Source of the DNA: DASQUK01 sp963813485
GTDB taxonomy: Bacteria > Actinomycetota > Acidimicrobiia > Acidimicrobiales > VFJN01
Assembly: GCA_963813485.1 (NCBI GenBank)
Contig: CAWEZE010000020.1
Location: 238,346 to 302,345 of the forward strand
Direction of reading: 5' to 3'
Length of the DNA: 64,000 bases
Shown here one piece after another: positions 34,084 through 43,270 of this stretch. A program made the position numbers and the translations under genes. Position 1 is the stretch's first letter. Each line of letters opens with the position of its first letter. Below the pieces are notes generated by a model, which was given only the letters and a program-made list of their open reading frames with translations, ran no database searches and had not been told where the DNA came from.

Positions 34084-34540
34084 TCAGCAGCAGCGAGCAG
34101 CGGACTCCGGTGCGGCACCGCAGCACAGCGTGTCGGCTGCTGGATCCACGCCCCGAAGCTCGCCGGCGGGCATCTCGGCATCGGCGAGCACCGTGTAGAT
34201 CTCCCACGGCTCTCCGTCGGGCACGTCGACCCAGACCTTGTCCTGCACCGCATAGCAGCACGTGACCTCGTCTTCGGTCGCGCACGACACGGCCCTGATC
34301 GGTGAGTCGGGTGTTGGCCGCGGCTACCTCGTCGGTCGAGTCGACTTCGACGCCCAAGTGGTTGAGCGAACCCGGCTCGCCGCCGGCCTCGATGAGCACC
34401 AGCTTGAGGGGCGGCTCGGCGATGGCGAAGTTGGCGTATCCCGGCCGACGCTTGGCGGGCTCGGTGGCGAAGAGCTTCGAGTAGAAGCCGATTGCCTCGT
34501 CGAGATCGGACACGTTGAGCGCCAGCTGCACGCGGGACAT
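34084..34540 (-). CDS. ArsI/CadI-type glyoxalase-fold protein (frameshifted as sequenced)
   Basis: Starts at ATG 34540 (MSRVQLALNVSDLDEAIGFYSKLF), a VOC/glyoxalase fold. It continues through NHLGVEVDSTDEVAAANTRL and, after a frame break near 34291-34300, CATEDEVTCCYAVQDKVWV and GEPWEIYTVL. The vicinal cysteines of TCCYA are the trivalent-arsenic site of ArsI C-As lyases (and of the related CadI). The C-terminus is Cys-rich (TLCCGAA, ARCC). One extra base in the GGCC at 34291-34294 explains the shift. The stop is 4 nt before the aquaporin ATG. Probable role: demethylation of methylarsenite or arsenic/cadmium response. C-As lyase activity is inferred from motifs only. Confidence 0.8.
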
Positions 34541-34568
34541 CGGGGGCCTCCTGATAGATTCAAGGTTG

Positions 34569-34603
34569 TCGATGCATCGATTCTGGCGAATGTATCGATG
34601 ACT
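34569..34603. promoter_or_regulatory. Probable ArsR operator
   Basis: Between the divergent arsI-like and arsR genes lies a perfect palindrome TCGATGCATCGA (34569-34580) and a second ATCGAT at 34594-34599, 18 bp after the first one at 34576. ATTC-TGGC-GAAT (34580-34591) forms the centre of an imperfect inverted repeat. The arrangement fits an ArsR/SmtB binding site for both promoters. Confidence 0.6.
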
Positions 34604-34633
34604 GTCAATACGACGTTGGACGAGGAGCACGAC

Positions 34634-34981
34634 GTGGTCACGACCAAGCTCGAACCAGTGATCGAGGTGTGCTGTCCGTCGGTGCTCGAGGCTCCCCTCA
34701 GCGAGGACCAGGCGGGCGGGTTGGCTCAGGCCTTCGCCGCTCTGGCCGACCCCGTGCGGCTTCGACTCCTCAGCCTGGTGGCCGCCGCCGACGAAGTGTG
34801 TAGTTGCGATCTGCAGGCGCCCCTCGGCAAGTCCCAGCCGACAATCAGCCATCACACCAAGGCCCTGTCGGAGGCCGGGCTCATCGTCGGCGAGCGGCGA
34901 GGCAGATGGGTGTGGTGGCAGGTCGTTCCCGAGCGCGTGGCAGCCCTGCAGGCCGCGCTCTCGCCCACCCAACCGGGGTGA
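34634..34981 (+). CDS. arsR: ArsR-family metalloregulator
   Basis: ArsR/SmtB repressor of about 115 residues. The start is taken at GTG 34634 because GAGGAG lies 6 nt upstream; ATG 34598 is in frame but overlaps the operator and has no ribosome site. The HTH is LADPVRLRLLSLVAAADEVCSCDLQAPLGKSQPTISHHTKAL, followed by the wing GLIVGERRGRWVWWQV. Metal(loid) ligands are likely Cys in EVCSCDL (alpha-3 site) and the N-terminal VCCPS pair, giving a three-coordinate arsenite site. It faces the arsI-aquaporin-arsC operon and should release it on arsenite binding. Confidence 0.9.
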   Translation: MVTTKLEPVIEVCCPSVLEAPLSEDQAGGLAQAFAALADPVRLRLLSLVAAADEVCSCDLQAPLGKSQPTISHHTKALSEAGLIVGERRGRWVWWQVVPERVAALQAALSPTQPG

Positions 34982-35147
34982 GCGGAGAGTTCCGCGCCCG
35001 GGTTGCCCGACTTGGAGCGCTTGGAGCAGTGCGACAGCCCGCGCTAGCCGACGAAGCGCTGTTCGAGCTTGCCCATGGACGCGGCGAGGGGGTCGTCGGT
35101 CGGCCCGTCTCATACGATCGACGCACCCGACCTGCGGGAGGGATTGC

Positions 35148-37964
35148 ATGGCGTCCTTGCGGCCGCCGACGAACACGATCATCGGCCGCGCGGCGGAGCT
35201 GAGGGCAGTCGACGAGTTCCTGGATCTGGTCGAGACCGGTCCAGCCCTCCTGCTGCTGGAGGGCGAGCCCGGCATCGGCAAGTCGACGCTGCTGGCCGAG
35301 GGCCTCACGGCCGCCCGCCGGCGCTCGTACCGGGTGCTGGAGTGCCGACCGATCCAAGCGGAGGCCCAACTCGCCTACACGGCGGTGGGGGATCTCCTGG
35401 CCGACGCCGACGACGCTGAGCTCGCCGAGCTGCCGGAACCGCAGCGCCGGGCGGTCGAGGTTGCCCTGCTCAGAGCCGAGCCGGACGAGTACGAGCTGTT
35501 TCCCCGAGCCGTCGCACTCGGCCTGCAGGGGGTGTTGGGCGGGCGGGCCGCCACCAACCCGATCGTCGTCGGGATCGATGACGCGCAATGGCTCGACCAT
35601 CCCTCGGCGCGAGCCCTGGCGTTCGTCGCTCGCCGACTGCGGCACGAGCCGGTCGGCTTCCTGCTCACCGGGCGGCCCGATGAGGTCCGCTTTCTGTCGG
35701 ACATCGAGCGGGACCGGCCGCTTTCGGAGGAGCGCCTGCGCCACGTACAGATCTCCGCGCTCGATTCTGCGGAACTCGACCTGCTGCTCGGGACACAGTT
35801 GAGCGATCGGTTCCCCCGGCGAGCGCTCAACCGCATTCGGCGCGCATCGGGCGGGAACGCCTTCTTTGCGCTGGAGCTCGGCAGGGCCGTGCTCGAGCTG
35901 GTCGATCGGGGGGTGGTCCTGGATGACGAGCTGCCGATCCCGCCGAGCCTGCAGCGCCTGGTCGGCGAACGAATTTCGCGCCTACCGCAGCCCGCGGTCG
36001 ACGTCACCGCGGTGGCCGCTGCGCTGTCCCGGCCGACCACCGGGCTCGTCGAAGCAGCCCTACCGGGACGGGACGCGACGGCGGGGCTGGCGGCGGCGGA
36101 GGCGGCGGGCATCGTCCACGTCGACCCGGAGACCCAGCGGATCGTGTTCGCCCACCCGCTCCACGCCTCGATCGTGTACTCGCGGGTCAGCCCGGCAGAG
36201 AGGCGAGAGCTGCACGGCCGATTGGCGGCGGTCCTCGACGATCCGGAGGAACGGGGACGACACCTGGCCTTGGCGACGGAGCGCCCCGATGCCACGGTCG
36301 CCTCGGCTCTCGACGAGGCCGCACGCCGAGCCAGGGCCCGTGGTGCCGCCGACTCGGCTGCGGAGCTGTGGGCGCAGGCTCGGCGGCTTACCCCGCTGGA
36401 GTACGGCGAGCAGTCGAGACGACGCGGGATCGAGGCCGCCGAACGCTACTTCGAGGCCGGGGACGCCGAGCGTTCGCGGGAGCTCCTCCGCACGATCGTG
36501 TCCGAAGCCCCGCCGGGGCGGCAGCGGGCGCTGGCGCTCGCTCGCCTCGGCTGGGTGACCGCGCACACGGAGGGATTTCCCGCCGGAGGGGCCCTCTTCC
36601 GCGAGGCACTGGCCGAGCCCGGCGACGACATGGCGGTGCGCATCGAGATCGAGGAGGGCCTGGCGTGGTCCATCCACTCGACGTCGGGCGTCGCCGACGC
36701 TCAGGAGCATGCCCGGACGGCGCTGGCATTGGCGGAGACGCTGGGTGACCCCACCCTGCTGGCGGGCGCCCTGTCGCACGTCGCCTTCCTCGACTCCCTG
36801 GCCGGCCACGGGCTGGCCATCGAGAAGAGCAGGCGGGCGGTCGCAATCGGCCAGGCACCCGCCTGGTCGCAGATCCTGGGGCGGCCGGACTGGATCCACG
36901 CGCTCCTGCTGGCATGGGACGACGACCTGCCGGCCGCCCACCACCAGTTCGAGACCCTGCACCGCCGGGCGGTCGAGCGCGGCGACGAGCACTCGCTCCC
37001 GTTCATCCTGTTCCACCTCGCCCGGGTCGAACTGTTGGCCGGGGATTGGGTGCAGGCCCGGGCGCACGCGCGCGACTGCGACGAGACCACGAGGCAGAGC
37101 GGGCAGGTCAGCGAGCGCCCGTACTCGTTCGCCATCGAGGCCCTGGTCGAGGCCCACCTCGGCCTGGTCGAGCCGGCTCGCGCCAAGATCGCTGAGGGGC
37201 TGGCGCTCGCCGGGCAGACCGGGGCCCACCCTGCCGGTATGGAGATGCTCGCGGTGCGCGGATTCCTCGAGCTCTCGCTCGGCGAGGTCGGCCCCGCGGA
37301 CCAGACGCTCGACAGGCTCGCCGCCGAGGTCGAGCGGACCGGACTGCGGGACCCGGCGCTGTTCCGGTTTCATGGCGACGCCATCGAGGCCAAGGTGGCG
37401 CTCGGGCGCCGGGACGAGGCACGAGCGCTGCTCGACGACCTCGATCGGCTGAGCGCCGAGCTCGAACGCACGTGGGTGCAGGTGATCGCCTGTCGTTCTC
37501 GGGGACTGCTCAGCGCTGCGCTCGGCGACATCGAGGCCGCCTACGAGGCGCTGGAACGCGGGCTCTCGCTCGATCACCTCGGCCAGCCGTTCGAGCGAGC
37601 CCGCATGCTGTTGGTGCTGGGGACGGTGCAGCGGCGCGACAAGAAGAAGCGGGCCGCCCGGGAGGCGCTCGAGAGCGCCCTCCGGACGTTCCGGCAGCTG
37701 GGGGCGGAGCTGTGGGCCTCCCGGGCGCAAGCCGAGCTGTCGCGCATCGGCGGTCGGCCGGCGGCGTCCGGCCTGACGCCGACCGAGGAACGGGTTGCGG
37801 CGCTGATCGCCTCGGGGCGCACGTACAAGGAAGCGGCCGACGAGCTCTTCATCAGCCCCAAGACCGTGCAGTGGAACCTGTCCAAGGTGTACCGCAAGCT
37901 CGGCATCCGGTCCCGGGCCGAGCTACCGGCCAGGCTCGCCGCCGAGACCCGCTCGGACGGTTGA
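35148..37964 (+). CDS. LuxR-family (LAL) transcriptional regulator
   Basis: An intact 938-residue LAL regulator from ATG 35148, with GGGAGGGA upstream. The AAA_16 domain has Walker A GEPGIGKSTLL near residue 40 and Walker B VVGIDDAQWLDH. The middle is a long TPR-like helical region (residues 350-850). The C-terminal LuxR HTH is LTPTEERVAALIASGRTYKEAADELFISPKTVQWNLSKVYRKLGIRSRAEL. This one is complete, unlike the similar gene at 377-3182. Its target genes are unknown; it stands alone between the ars locus and a small gene. Confidence 0.92.
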   Translation: MASLRPPTNTIIGRAAELRAVDEFLDLVETGPALLLLEGEPGIGKSTLLAEGLTAARRRSYRVLECRPIQAEAQLAYTAVGDLLADADDAELAELPEPQRRAVEVALLRAEPDEYELFPRAVALGLQGVLGGRAATNPIVVGIDDAQWLDHPSARALAFVARRLRHEPVGFLLTGRPDEVRFLSDIERDRPLSEERLRHVQISALDSAELDLLLGTQLSDRFPRRALNRIRRASGGNAFFALELGRAVLELVDRGVVLDDELPIPPSLQRLVGERISRLPQPAVDVTAVAAALSRPTTGLVEAALPGRDATAGLAAAEAAGIVHVDPETQRIVFAHPLHASIVYSRVSPAERRELHGRLAAVLDDPEERGRHLALATERPDATVASALDEAARRARARGAADSAAELWAQARRLTPLEYGEQSRRRGIEAAERYFEAGDAERSRELLRTIVSEAPPGRQRALALARLGWVTAHTEGFPAGGALFREALAEPGDDMAVRIEIEEGLAWSIHSTSGVADAQEHARTALALAETLGDPTLLAGALSHVAFLDSLAGHGLAIEKSRRAVAIGQAPAWSQILGRPDWIHALLLAWDDDLPAAHHQFETLHRRAVERGDEHSLPFILFHLARVELLAGDWVQARAHARDCDETTRQSGQVSERPYSFAIEALVEAHLGLVEPARAKIAEGLALAGQTGAHPAGMEMLAVRGFLELSLGEVGPADQTLDRLAAEVERTGLRDPALFRFHGDAIEAKVALGRRDEARALLDDLDRLSAELERTWVQVIACRSRGLLSAALGDIEAAYEALERGLSLDHLGQPFERARMLLVLGTVQRRDKKKRAAREALESALRTFRQLGAELWASRAQAELSRIGGRPAASGLTPTEERVAALIASGRTYKEAADELFISPKTVQWNLSKVYRKLGIRSRAELPARLAAETRSDG

Positions 37965-38062
37965 CGTCGGCGCCGGGACCGTTAATCCCAGCCGGATCGC
38001 CGATTTCGCCGCGGCCCCCGCCGCCGTACGGTCGACCAACAAGCCGAACAGAGGAGAGTCCG

Positions 38063-38215
38063 ATGATCGCTTCCCGATCCCCCACCCCCTACCAGCTGCA
38101 ACCCGGGTCGTGGCCCTGGAGCCACTACGCGGGCCGGCTCCCGACCGAGCTGACTCGCCGCCACCGCCGCCGGCTGATCCGCCGAGCGCTGGCGCGGCAG
38201 GAATCAAGCCGCTGA
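38063..38215 (+). CDS. Small basic protein (50 residues)
   Basis: Not recognised. ATG 38063 follows a good AGAGGAGAG ribosome site and opens a 50-residue frame with a basic C-terminus (LTRRHRRRLIRRALARQESSR) and Trp/Pro in the middle (GSWPWSHYAGRLP). The composition suggests a nucleic-acid or membrane-surface peptide. It is 98 nt downstream of the LuxR gene in the same direction. Confidence rests on the ribosome site only. Confidence 0.45.
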   Translation: MIASRSPTPYQLQPGSWPWSHYAGRLPTELTRRHRRRLIRRALARQESSR

Positions 38216-38233
38216 TCCGGCCGGGACCGTGTG

Positions 38234-39598
38234 TCAACGCGGCACGTCGGAAGGAGGGCCCTGGACGTCGAACGTCCGGGTTCCCTTCGCGTCGTAGAGC
38301 GCCCGGTCCGCCTCCTGCATGACCTCGGGAGGCCGTCCCGTGGCCAGGCCGGCGCTGGCCCCGACCGTCACCGTCAGGTTGCCGAGCTGGATCGGGCTCC
38401 CGACCGAGTCGACGACCCTGCGCATGGAGCGAACCAGGCCCTCGGGATCCGTGCCGCCGGCGAAGACTATGACGAACTCGTCCCCACCGAGCCTCACGAC
38501 GAGGTCGTCCTGGCGCACGGCCCCCACGATTCGTTGGGCAACCACCTGAAGGACGGCGTCGCCCGCCTCGTGGCCGTGGGTGTCGTTGACCGACTTGAAC
38601 CCGTCGAGATCGATGATCGCCACCGTCAGCGGGTCGGTCGACGTATCGAAGCGTGCCCGCAGCGCCGAGCGGTTGGCCACCCGCGTGAGCGGATCCGTGA
38701 GTGCTTCGTGGCGCAGGGCGTCGCGACGGCTTTGCTCGCCGATCACCAATGCCGCCAGCCGTTCGGCCTGCCGGACGCCGGTCTCGTTGGTGATGTTGGG
38801 CTCGGCTGCGATGCGCACCCAGACGACCAGGCAGCCGACCACCTCGTCGGCCACGTCGCGGAGCGGAAGCACCCATGTAGACCGGAACCCCGCGTCACGC
38901 GCCTGGACGGCCAGGTCGTCGGGGAACCCGGCATGATCCAGGGTCGTGCGGGCCCGGCCGTCGGCCAACGTGTCGCGCCACCAGCGGTCGTCGACGCTCA
39001 GCGGTTCCGCCGGGCTGCCGGCTGGCGCACCGATCACGGGACGTCCCTGGCGCATGGCAACGACCGCCGCCGACCCCAGGTACTCGGGCACGAGGCCGGC
39101 GCAGGCGGCGAGCACCTCTTGCAGCGGCGCGTCGGCGACCAGCAGGTCGACGACGCGACCGACGCCTTCCACCTCGCCACCGACCGGCCGCACGATCGCC
39201 ACGAGACCGTTCACCACGGGGTCGTCGAGCAGGTTGATGACCAACGACTCCAACGCCAGCCAGCCGCCGCCGTCCGGACGCTCGACCCGGAACCGGAGCG
39301 GCTCGACGACGCGGAGGCTGGGCGCGTCCGCCGGCGCCGTCGCCTTCGCCTGGGCCAGGCCGTGCAGCAAGCGGTGGACGTCGTCGGGGTGGACCCTGGT
39401 GAGCGCCCTCTCCCTCATCGCAGTGTCGGGATCGTCGCCGACGACCCAGGAGACGGAGCGGCTCACCCAGAGGTTCCGCAGGTCGTCGCTGATCAGCGCC
39501 ACCACGGTCGATGGCGAGGTGTCCAATGCCCGCACCAGCCGCGCCGCGACGTCGGCGGGCACGCCGCCCGGTCCGCCCGGATCAGGCCCCATCGTCAT
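38234..39598 (-). CDS. Diguanylate cyclase (PAS-like, GAF and GGDEF domains)
   Basis: A 454-residue protein from ATG 39598. Residues 15-130 look like a PAS-type sensor, about 140-280 a GAF-like domain, and the C-terminal 170 residues a GGDEF domain starting at DPLTRVANRSALRARFD. The active site GGDEF is intact (VVRLGGDEFVIVFAG, about residue 373) and the RxxD inhibitory site is present five residues before it (RQDD). It should make c-di-GMP and be product-inhibited. No membrane segment is visible. It is adjacent to but not clearly in the catabolic operon upstream (109-nt gap). Confidence 0.88.
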   Translation of the reverse strand: MTMGPDPGGPGGVPADVAARLVRALDTSPSTVVALISDDLRNLWVSRSVSWVVGDDPDTAMRERALTRVHPDDVHRLLHGLAQAKATAPADAPSLRVVEPLRFRVERPDGGGWLALESLVINLLDDPVVNGLVAIVRPVGGEVEGVGRVVDLLVADAPLQEVLAACAGLVPEYLGSAAVVAMRQGRPVIGAPAGSPAEPLSVDDRWWRDTLADGRARTTLDHAGFPDDLAVQARDAGFRSTWVLPLRDVADEVVGCLVVWVRIAAEPNITNETGVRQAERLAALVIGEQSRRDALRHEALTDPLTRVANRSALRARFDTSTDPLTVAIIDLDGFKSVNDTHGHEAGDAVLQVVAQRIVGAVRQDDLVVRLGGDEFVIVFAGGTDPEGLVRSMRRVVDSVGSPIQLGNLTVTVGASAGLATGRPPEVMQEADRALYDAKGTRTFDVQGPPSDVPR

Positions 39599-39707
39599 GA
39601 GACCTGCACGATACGTCGTGAAACTGTGACCGGCCGCCAGACCACGGGGGACGCGTCGCCCACCGTCCCGGACGGCCCTTCTTGCCCTCGGTTGCGGTCG
39701 GTCGCAG

Positions 39708-41204
39708 TCAGCTGACCAGCGCAGCCCGCACGACCTTGCCTAGGGCGTTGCGGGGCAGCTCGTCGACGAAGCGCACCTCCCGAGGCCGCTTGTAAGGGGC
39801 CAGCCGCTCCGCGGCCCACGCCAGCAGCGCCCCGGCGTCGGCGGTGTCGGCGGCGACGACACAGGCGACGACCCGCTCACCCCACTCCGGGTCGGGAACT
39901 CCCACGACGGCAACGTCGGCGACCCCCGGGTGGTCGCGCAACACCTCCTCGACGTCGCGGGGGTAGACGTTGAATCCGCCCGTGATGATCAGCTCCTTCG
40001 AGCGACCGACGATGCGCAGGTATCCGTCGGGGTCGGCACGGCCCAGGTCGCCGGTGCGAAACCAGGAGTCGGCGGTGAAGGCATCGGCACCGGCACCACC
40101 GAGGTACCCGGCGAACACGTTGGGCCCTCGCACCAGGATCTCGCCGGCGGGCTCGCCCGCCCCCTCACGCTCCTCGAGGCGCACCTCGACCCCGGGTAGC
40201 GGCAGCCCCACGGAACCGGCCCGGCGGTCGCCGCCGTAGGGGTTGGAGACGAGCATGCCGGTTTCGGTCATCCCGTAGCGCTCGATCACGGGTGACCCGA
40301 TGCCGGCCTCCAGCGCGGCGAAGGTCGAGGGGTCGAGGGGCGCCGACCCTGATACACACAAGCGCAGGCCGGCCAGCTCGCGGACCCGGGGGCTGGCGGC
40401 GAGGCGCACCCACATCGTCGGCACACCGAACATCAGGGTCGCCCGGGTCGCGGCGATTGCGTCGAGCGCGGCGTCGACGTCGAAGCGGGGCAGGATGACC
40501 GCTGACGCCCCGGCGAGCAGCGTGCCGTGCAGCCCCACACCAAGGCCGTGGACGTGGAAGAGCGGCAGGGCCAACAGCAGCCTGTCGCTCGGCGCCCAGC
40601 GCCACGCGACCTCGATCGCCGCCGACGTGGCCAGCAGGTTGCCGTGGCTCAGCGGTACGCCCTTCGGCGTGCCGGTGGTGCCGGACGTGAACACCAGCAA
40701 CGCCGTGTCGTCCGGCGCGGCGACGTCGAGGTCCGGAGCCGGGCCCCCGGGCAGATCGACGGCGACGCCGGTGGAGGGCACGCCGCGGAGCCGTCCGGGA
40801 TCGTCCAGGATCGCGAGCGCCGGCCCGGCGGCGGCCGCCACCGCGCCGATCTCGGTGGGCCCGAACGCAGTGTTGACAGGCACGACCACCAACCCCAGGC
40901 GCAGGGCCGCGACGTGGGCCACGGCCAGGTCGACCGACGCGGCGGCGCTGACCAGCAACCGGTCGCCGGGGTGCATTCCGGCCCCGGCGAACCGGGCCGC
41001 GACCGCCGCGGTCCGTTGCTCGAGCTCGGCGGCACTCAGCCAGAGCCCGTCGGGCCCCGACAGCGTCGGGCCGGCCGGCGCGCCCGCCCACCGGGCCGCC
41101 CAGGCGCGGGGCAGCGTGCCGGCGGCGACGAGGTCGGAGGCGGCGCCCGTGAAGCCGTGCCGCCGCCAGGCGGCGGCGGGTGCCATCACCTCGCCGGCGG
41201 TCAC
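39708..41204 (-). CDS. AMP-binding acyl-CoA synthetase (MatB-like)
   Basis: A 498-residue adenylate-forming ligase. The ATP loop is LLVFTSGTTGTPKGVPLSHGN. VIERYGMTETGMLVSNPYGG and the RRAGSVGLPLPGVEVRL segment that follows resemble malonyl-CoA synthetase MatB/ACSF3. The A8/A10 motifs are WFRTGDLGRADPDGYLRIVGRSKE and LPRNALGKV, the latter with the catalytic Lys. It therefore activates an organic acid, possibly malonate or a similar dicarboxylate, but other substrates are possible. Its GTG start (41204) overlaps the stop of hyuB, so it is the last gene of the catabolic operon and probably activates the pathway's acid product. Confidence 0.85.
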   Translation of the reverse strand: MTAGEVMAPAAAWRRHGFTGAASDLVAAGTLPRAWAARWAGAPAGPTLSGPDGLWLSAAELEQRTAAVAARFAGAGMHPGDRLLVSAAASVDLAVAHVAALRLGLVVVPVNTAFGPTEIGAVAAAAGPALAILDDPGRLRGVPSTGVAVDLPGGPAPDLDVAAPDDTALLVFTSGTTGTPKGVPLSHGNLLATSAAIEVAWRWAPSDRLLLALPLFHVHGLGVGLHGTLLAGASAVILPRFDVDAALDAIAATRATLMFGVPTMWVRLAASPRVRELAGLRLCVSGSAPLDPSTFAALEAGIGSPVIERYGMTETGMLVSNPYGGDRRAGSVGLPLPGVEVRLEEREGAGEPAGEILVRGPNVFAGYLGGAGADAFTADSWFRTGDLGRADPDGYLRIVGRSKELIITGGFNVYPRDVEEVLRDHPGVADVAVVGVPDPEWGERVVACVVAADTADAGALLAWAAERLAPYKRPREVRFVDELPRNALGKVVRAALVS

Positions 41205-43075
41205 CCGGACCGCCCTCCGGCCCGCGGAGGCAACGCGTCGGTCCCGTCCACGTCGGCGTGCGTCGCACCCCCGGCGAGGACGGGATAGCCGGGGCCGCGG
41301 TCGAACATCGCCGGCCGGCCGCGCTCGGCGGCGAGACGCTCCCGGAGCTCGGCGGTCGCGGCCTCGTCGACCACGGGGTCGCCGTCGTCGCGTACCAAGA
41401 CCACGCCGTAGTCGTCACGGGCCGCCGCCGCGCTGACCTTGCCCTGGACCACGTCGACCGCCACCCGGCCCGGGTCGCGTTCGAGCGGGTCGCCCCAACC
41501 GCCGCCGCCCGTCGTCTCGATGCGGATCACCTCGCCTGCGGCGATCGGTTCCCAGTCGCACAGGCCCGGCATCACCCGCTCCGCAGGCCCACCGGGGTCG
41601 ATGGTGACCCGGAACGGCGTGCCCGCCCGACCGCCGCGCACGCCCCAGCACGACAGGATCGAGCGGTCGGCAACCGACATGAAGCTGGCGTCGTGGAGCA
41701 CCCGGATCTCCTTGCGGTAGCCGAGCCCACCGCGGAAGGTCCCGGCGCCGCCGGAGTCGGTGGCCAGTGCCAGGGCCTCGACCCGCACCGGGAACCGGGT
41801 CTCGACGAATTCGACCGGCAGGTTGCGCGACTCGGGCACCACGTGGATGGTGTCGCTGCCGTCCGCGTAGTAGCGGCCGCCGGAGCCGCCACCGAGGATC
41901 TCGCGGTTGAGGTACCAGCGGCCGTCGGCGTCGTGGCCCGAGATGCCCGTGTAGCGGATCGTCTCCTGGTCGGCGGGCATGTGGCCGTCGACCGCCTTGG
42001 CGATCACCCCCGCGAGGACCCCCAACAACCGCAGGATCACGAAGGTCCGTGCGTTGGTCGGGGCCGGGAACTCGGGTGTCACCAGGGTGCCGGGCGGCGG
42101 GAAGCGGATGTCGATCAGCTCGACCACGCCCTCGTTGACGTCGAGCTGGGCCATGCGCTCCGGCGTGTCGGCGAGGTTCCGCAGGATCGGGGCCAGCCAC
42201 TTCTTCAGGAAGTTGCCGTCGGCGTAGTTGCCGGCGTGGTTGATGGGACCCTTGGCCTGGGGGCTCGTGCCGGTGAGGTCGAGCAGCAGCTTGTCGGCCG
42301 TCTTGGTGAGCGTGATGCGCTGACGGTGCAGCCGGGGCTCGTCGACGCCGTCGTGCTCGGCGTAGTCCTCCCACGTCCAGGTGCCGTCGGGGATCTTGGC
42401 CAGCAGCTCGCGGCGGAACGTCTCGGCGCACGACGCCACGATGGCGTCGAAGCAGGCCTCGACGGCCGGGCGGCCGTACCGGGCGAAGAGGTCGGCCAGC
42501 CGGGCCGCGCCCATGAGGCACGCCGAGCACTCGGCGTCCAGATCTCCGGCGATCGAGTCGGGCATACGAGAGTTGCGGGTGAGGATCCGGATGACGCCGT
42601 CGTTGGGAACCCCGGCGTCGTAGAGCTTCACCGGCGGCACCATGAGCCCTTCCTCGAACACCGAGGTGGCGTGGGACGGCATCGACCCCGGGACCGACCC
42701 CCCGATGTCGTCGTGGTGGCCGAACGCCTGGACGAACGCGACCACCGCGCCCCCATGGAAGACCGGAACGGTGACGCACAGGTCGGGCAGGTGGCCGATG
42801 CCGCCCTCGGACAGGTACACGTCGTTGTGGAAGTAGACGTCGCCTGGCCGCATGCCATCGACCGGGAAGTCGCGCACCACCGGGTGGACGAGCGCCGAGT
42901 ACGAGCGCCCGGTCAGCTTGCGGAGCCGCCGGTCATGGATCCCGGCTCGGAAGTCGTGCTGGTCGCGGATCATCGGCGAGCGCGACGTGCGGCCGATCTG
43001 GTCCTCCACCTCGGCCTCGATCGAGGCCAGCGTCCCCTCGACGATCTCGAGGAGCACGGGATCGACGTCGGTCAC
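41201..43075 (-). CDS. hyuB: Hydantoinase B/oxoprolinase-like protein
   Basis: A 624-residue HyuB-family subunit from GTG 43075. It has the family start ILLEIVEGTL-like DPVLLEIVEGTLASIEAEV, RSPMIRDQHDFRAGI, GDVYFHNDVYLSEGGIGHLPD, FVQAFGHHDDIGG and TTGGGGWGDPLERDPGRVAVDVVQGKVS at the end. HyuA and HyuB together form ATP-dependent N-methylhydantoinases/oxoprolinases that open cyclic amides. Its HyuA partner is 0.8 kb upstream, across a plus-strand gene. Acetone or acetophenone carboxylase subunits are related, but their extra small subunit is absent here. Confidence 0.88.
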   Translation of the reverse strand: MTDVDPVLLEIVEGTLASIEAEVEDQIGRTSRSPMIRDQHDFRAGIHDRRLRKLTGRSYSALVHPVVRDFPVDGMRPGDVYFHNDVYLSEGGIGHLPDLCVTVPVFHGGAVVAFVQAFGHHDDIGGSVPGSMPSHATSVFEEGLMVPPVKLYDAGVPNDGVIRILTRNSRMPDSIAGDLDAECSACLMGAARLADLFARYGRPAVEACFDAIVASCAETFRRELLAKIPDGTWTWEDYAEHDGVDEPRLHRQRITLTKTADKLLLDLTGTSPQAKGPINHAGNYADGNFLKKWLAPILRNLADTPERMAQLDVNEGVVELIDIRFPPPGTLVTPEFPAPTNARTFVILRLLGVLAGVIAKAVDGHMPADQETIRYTGISGHDADGRWYLNREILGGGSGGRYYADGSDTIHVVPESRNLPVEFVETRFPVRVEALALATDSGGAGTFRGGLGYRKEIRVLHDASFMSVADRSILSCWGVRGGRAGTPFRVTIDPGGPAERVMPGLCDWEPIAAGEVIRIETTGGGGWGDPLERDPGRVAVDVVQGKVSAAAARDDYGVVLVRDDGDPVVDEAATAELRERLAAERGRPAMFDRGPGYPVLAGGATHADVDGTDALPPRAGGRSG

Positions 43076-43270
43076 GCCCAGGAACCTCGAAGCGGCACGG
43101 AGCGCAGATTAGAGGCCGCTCGTGTCAACCGGATCGTGCCGATCGGCGTCTGTTCATTGTCGGGCGAAGGGGCGGCCACTGTTGCCCGACTCGGGACCGG
43201 GGCCGCGGCCCATCGAGACAAGCCCTTCGCGGTCTCCAGGCGGGCCAGAAGCACAAGTGAGGAATGCTAG

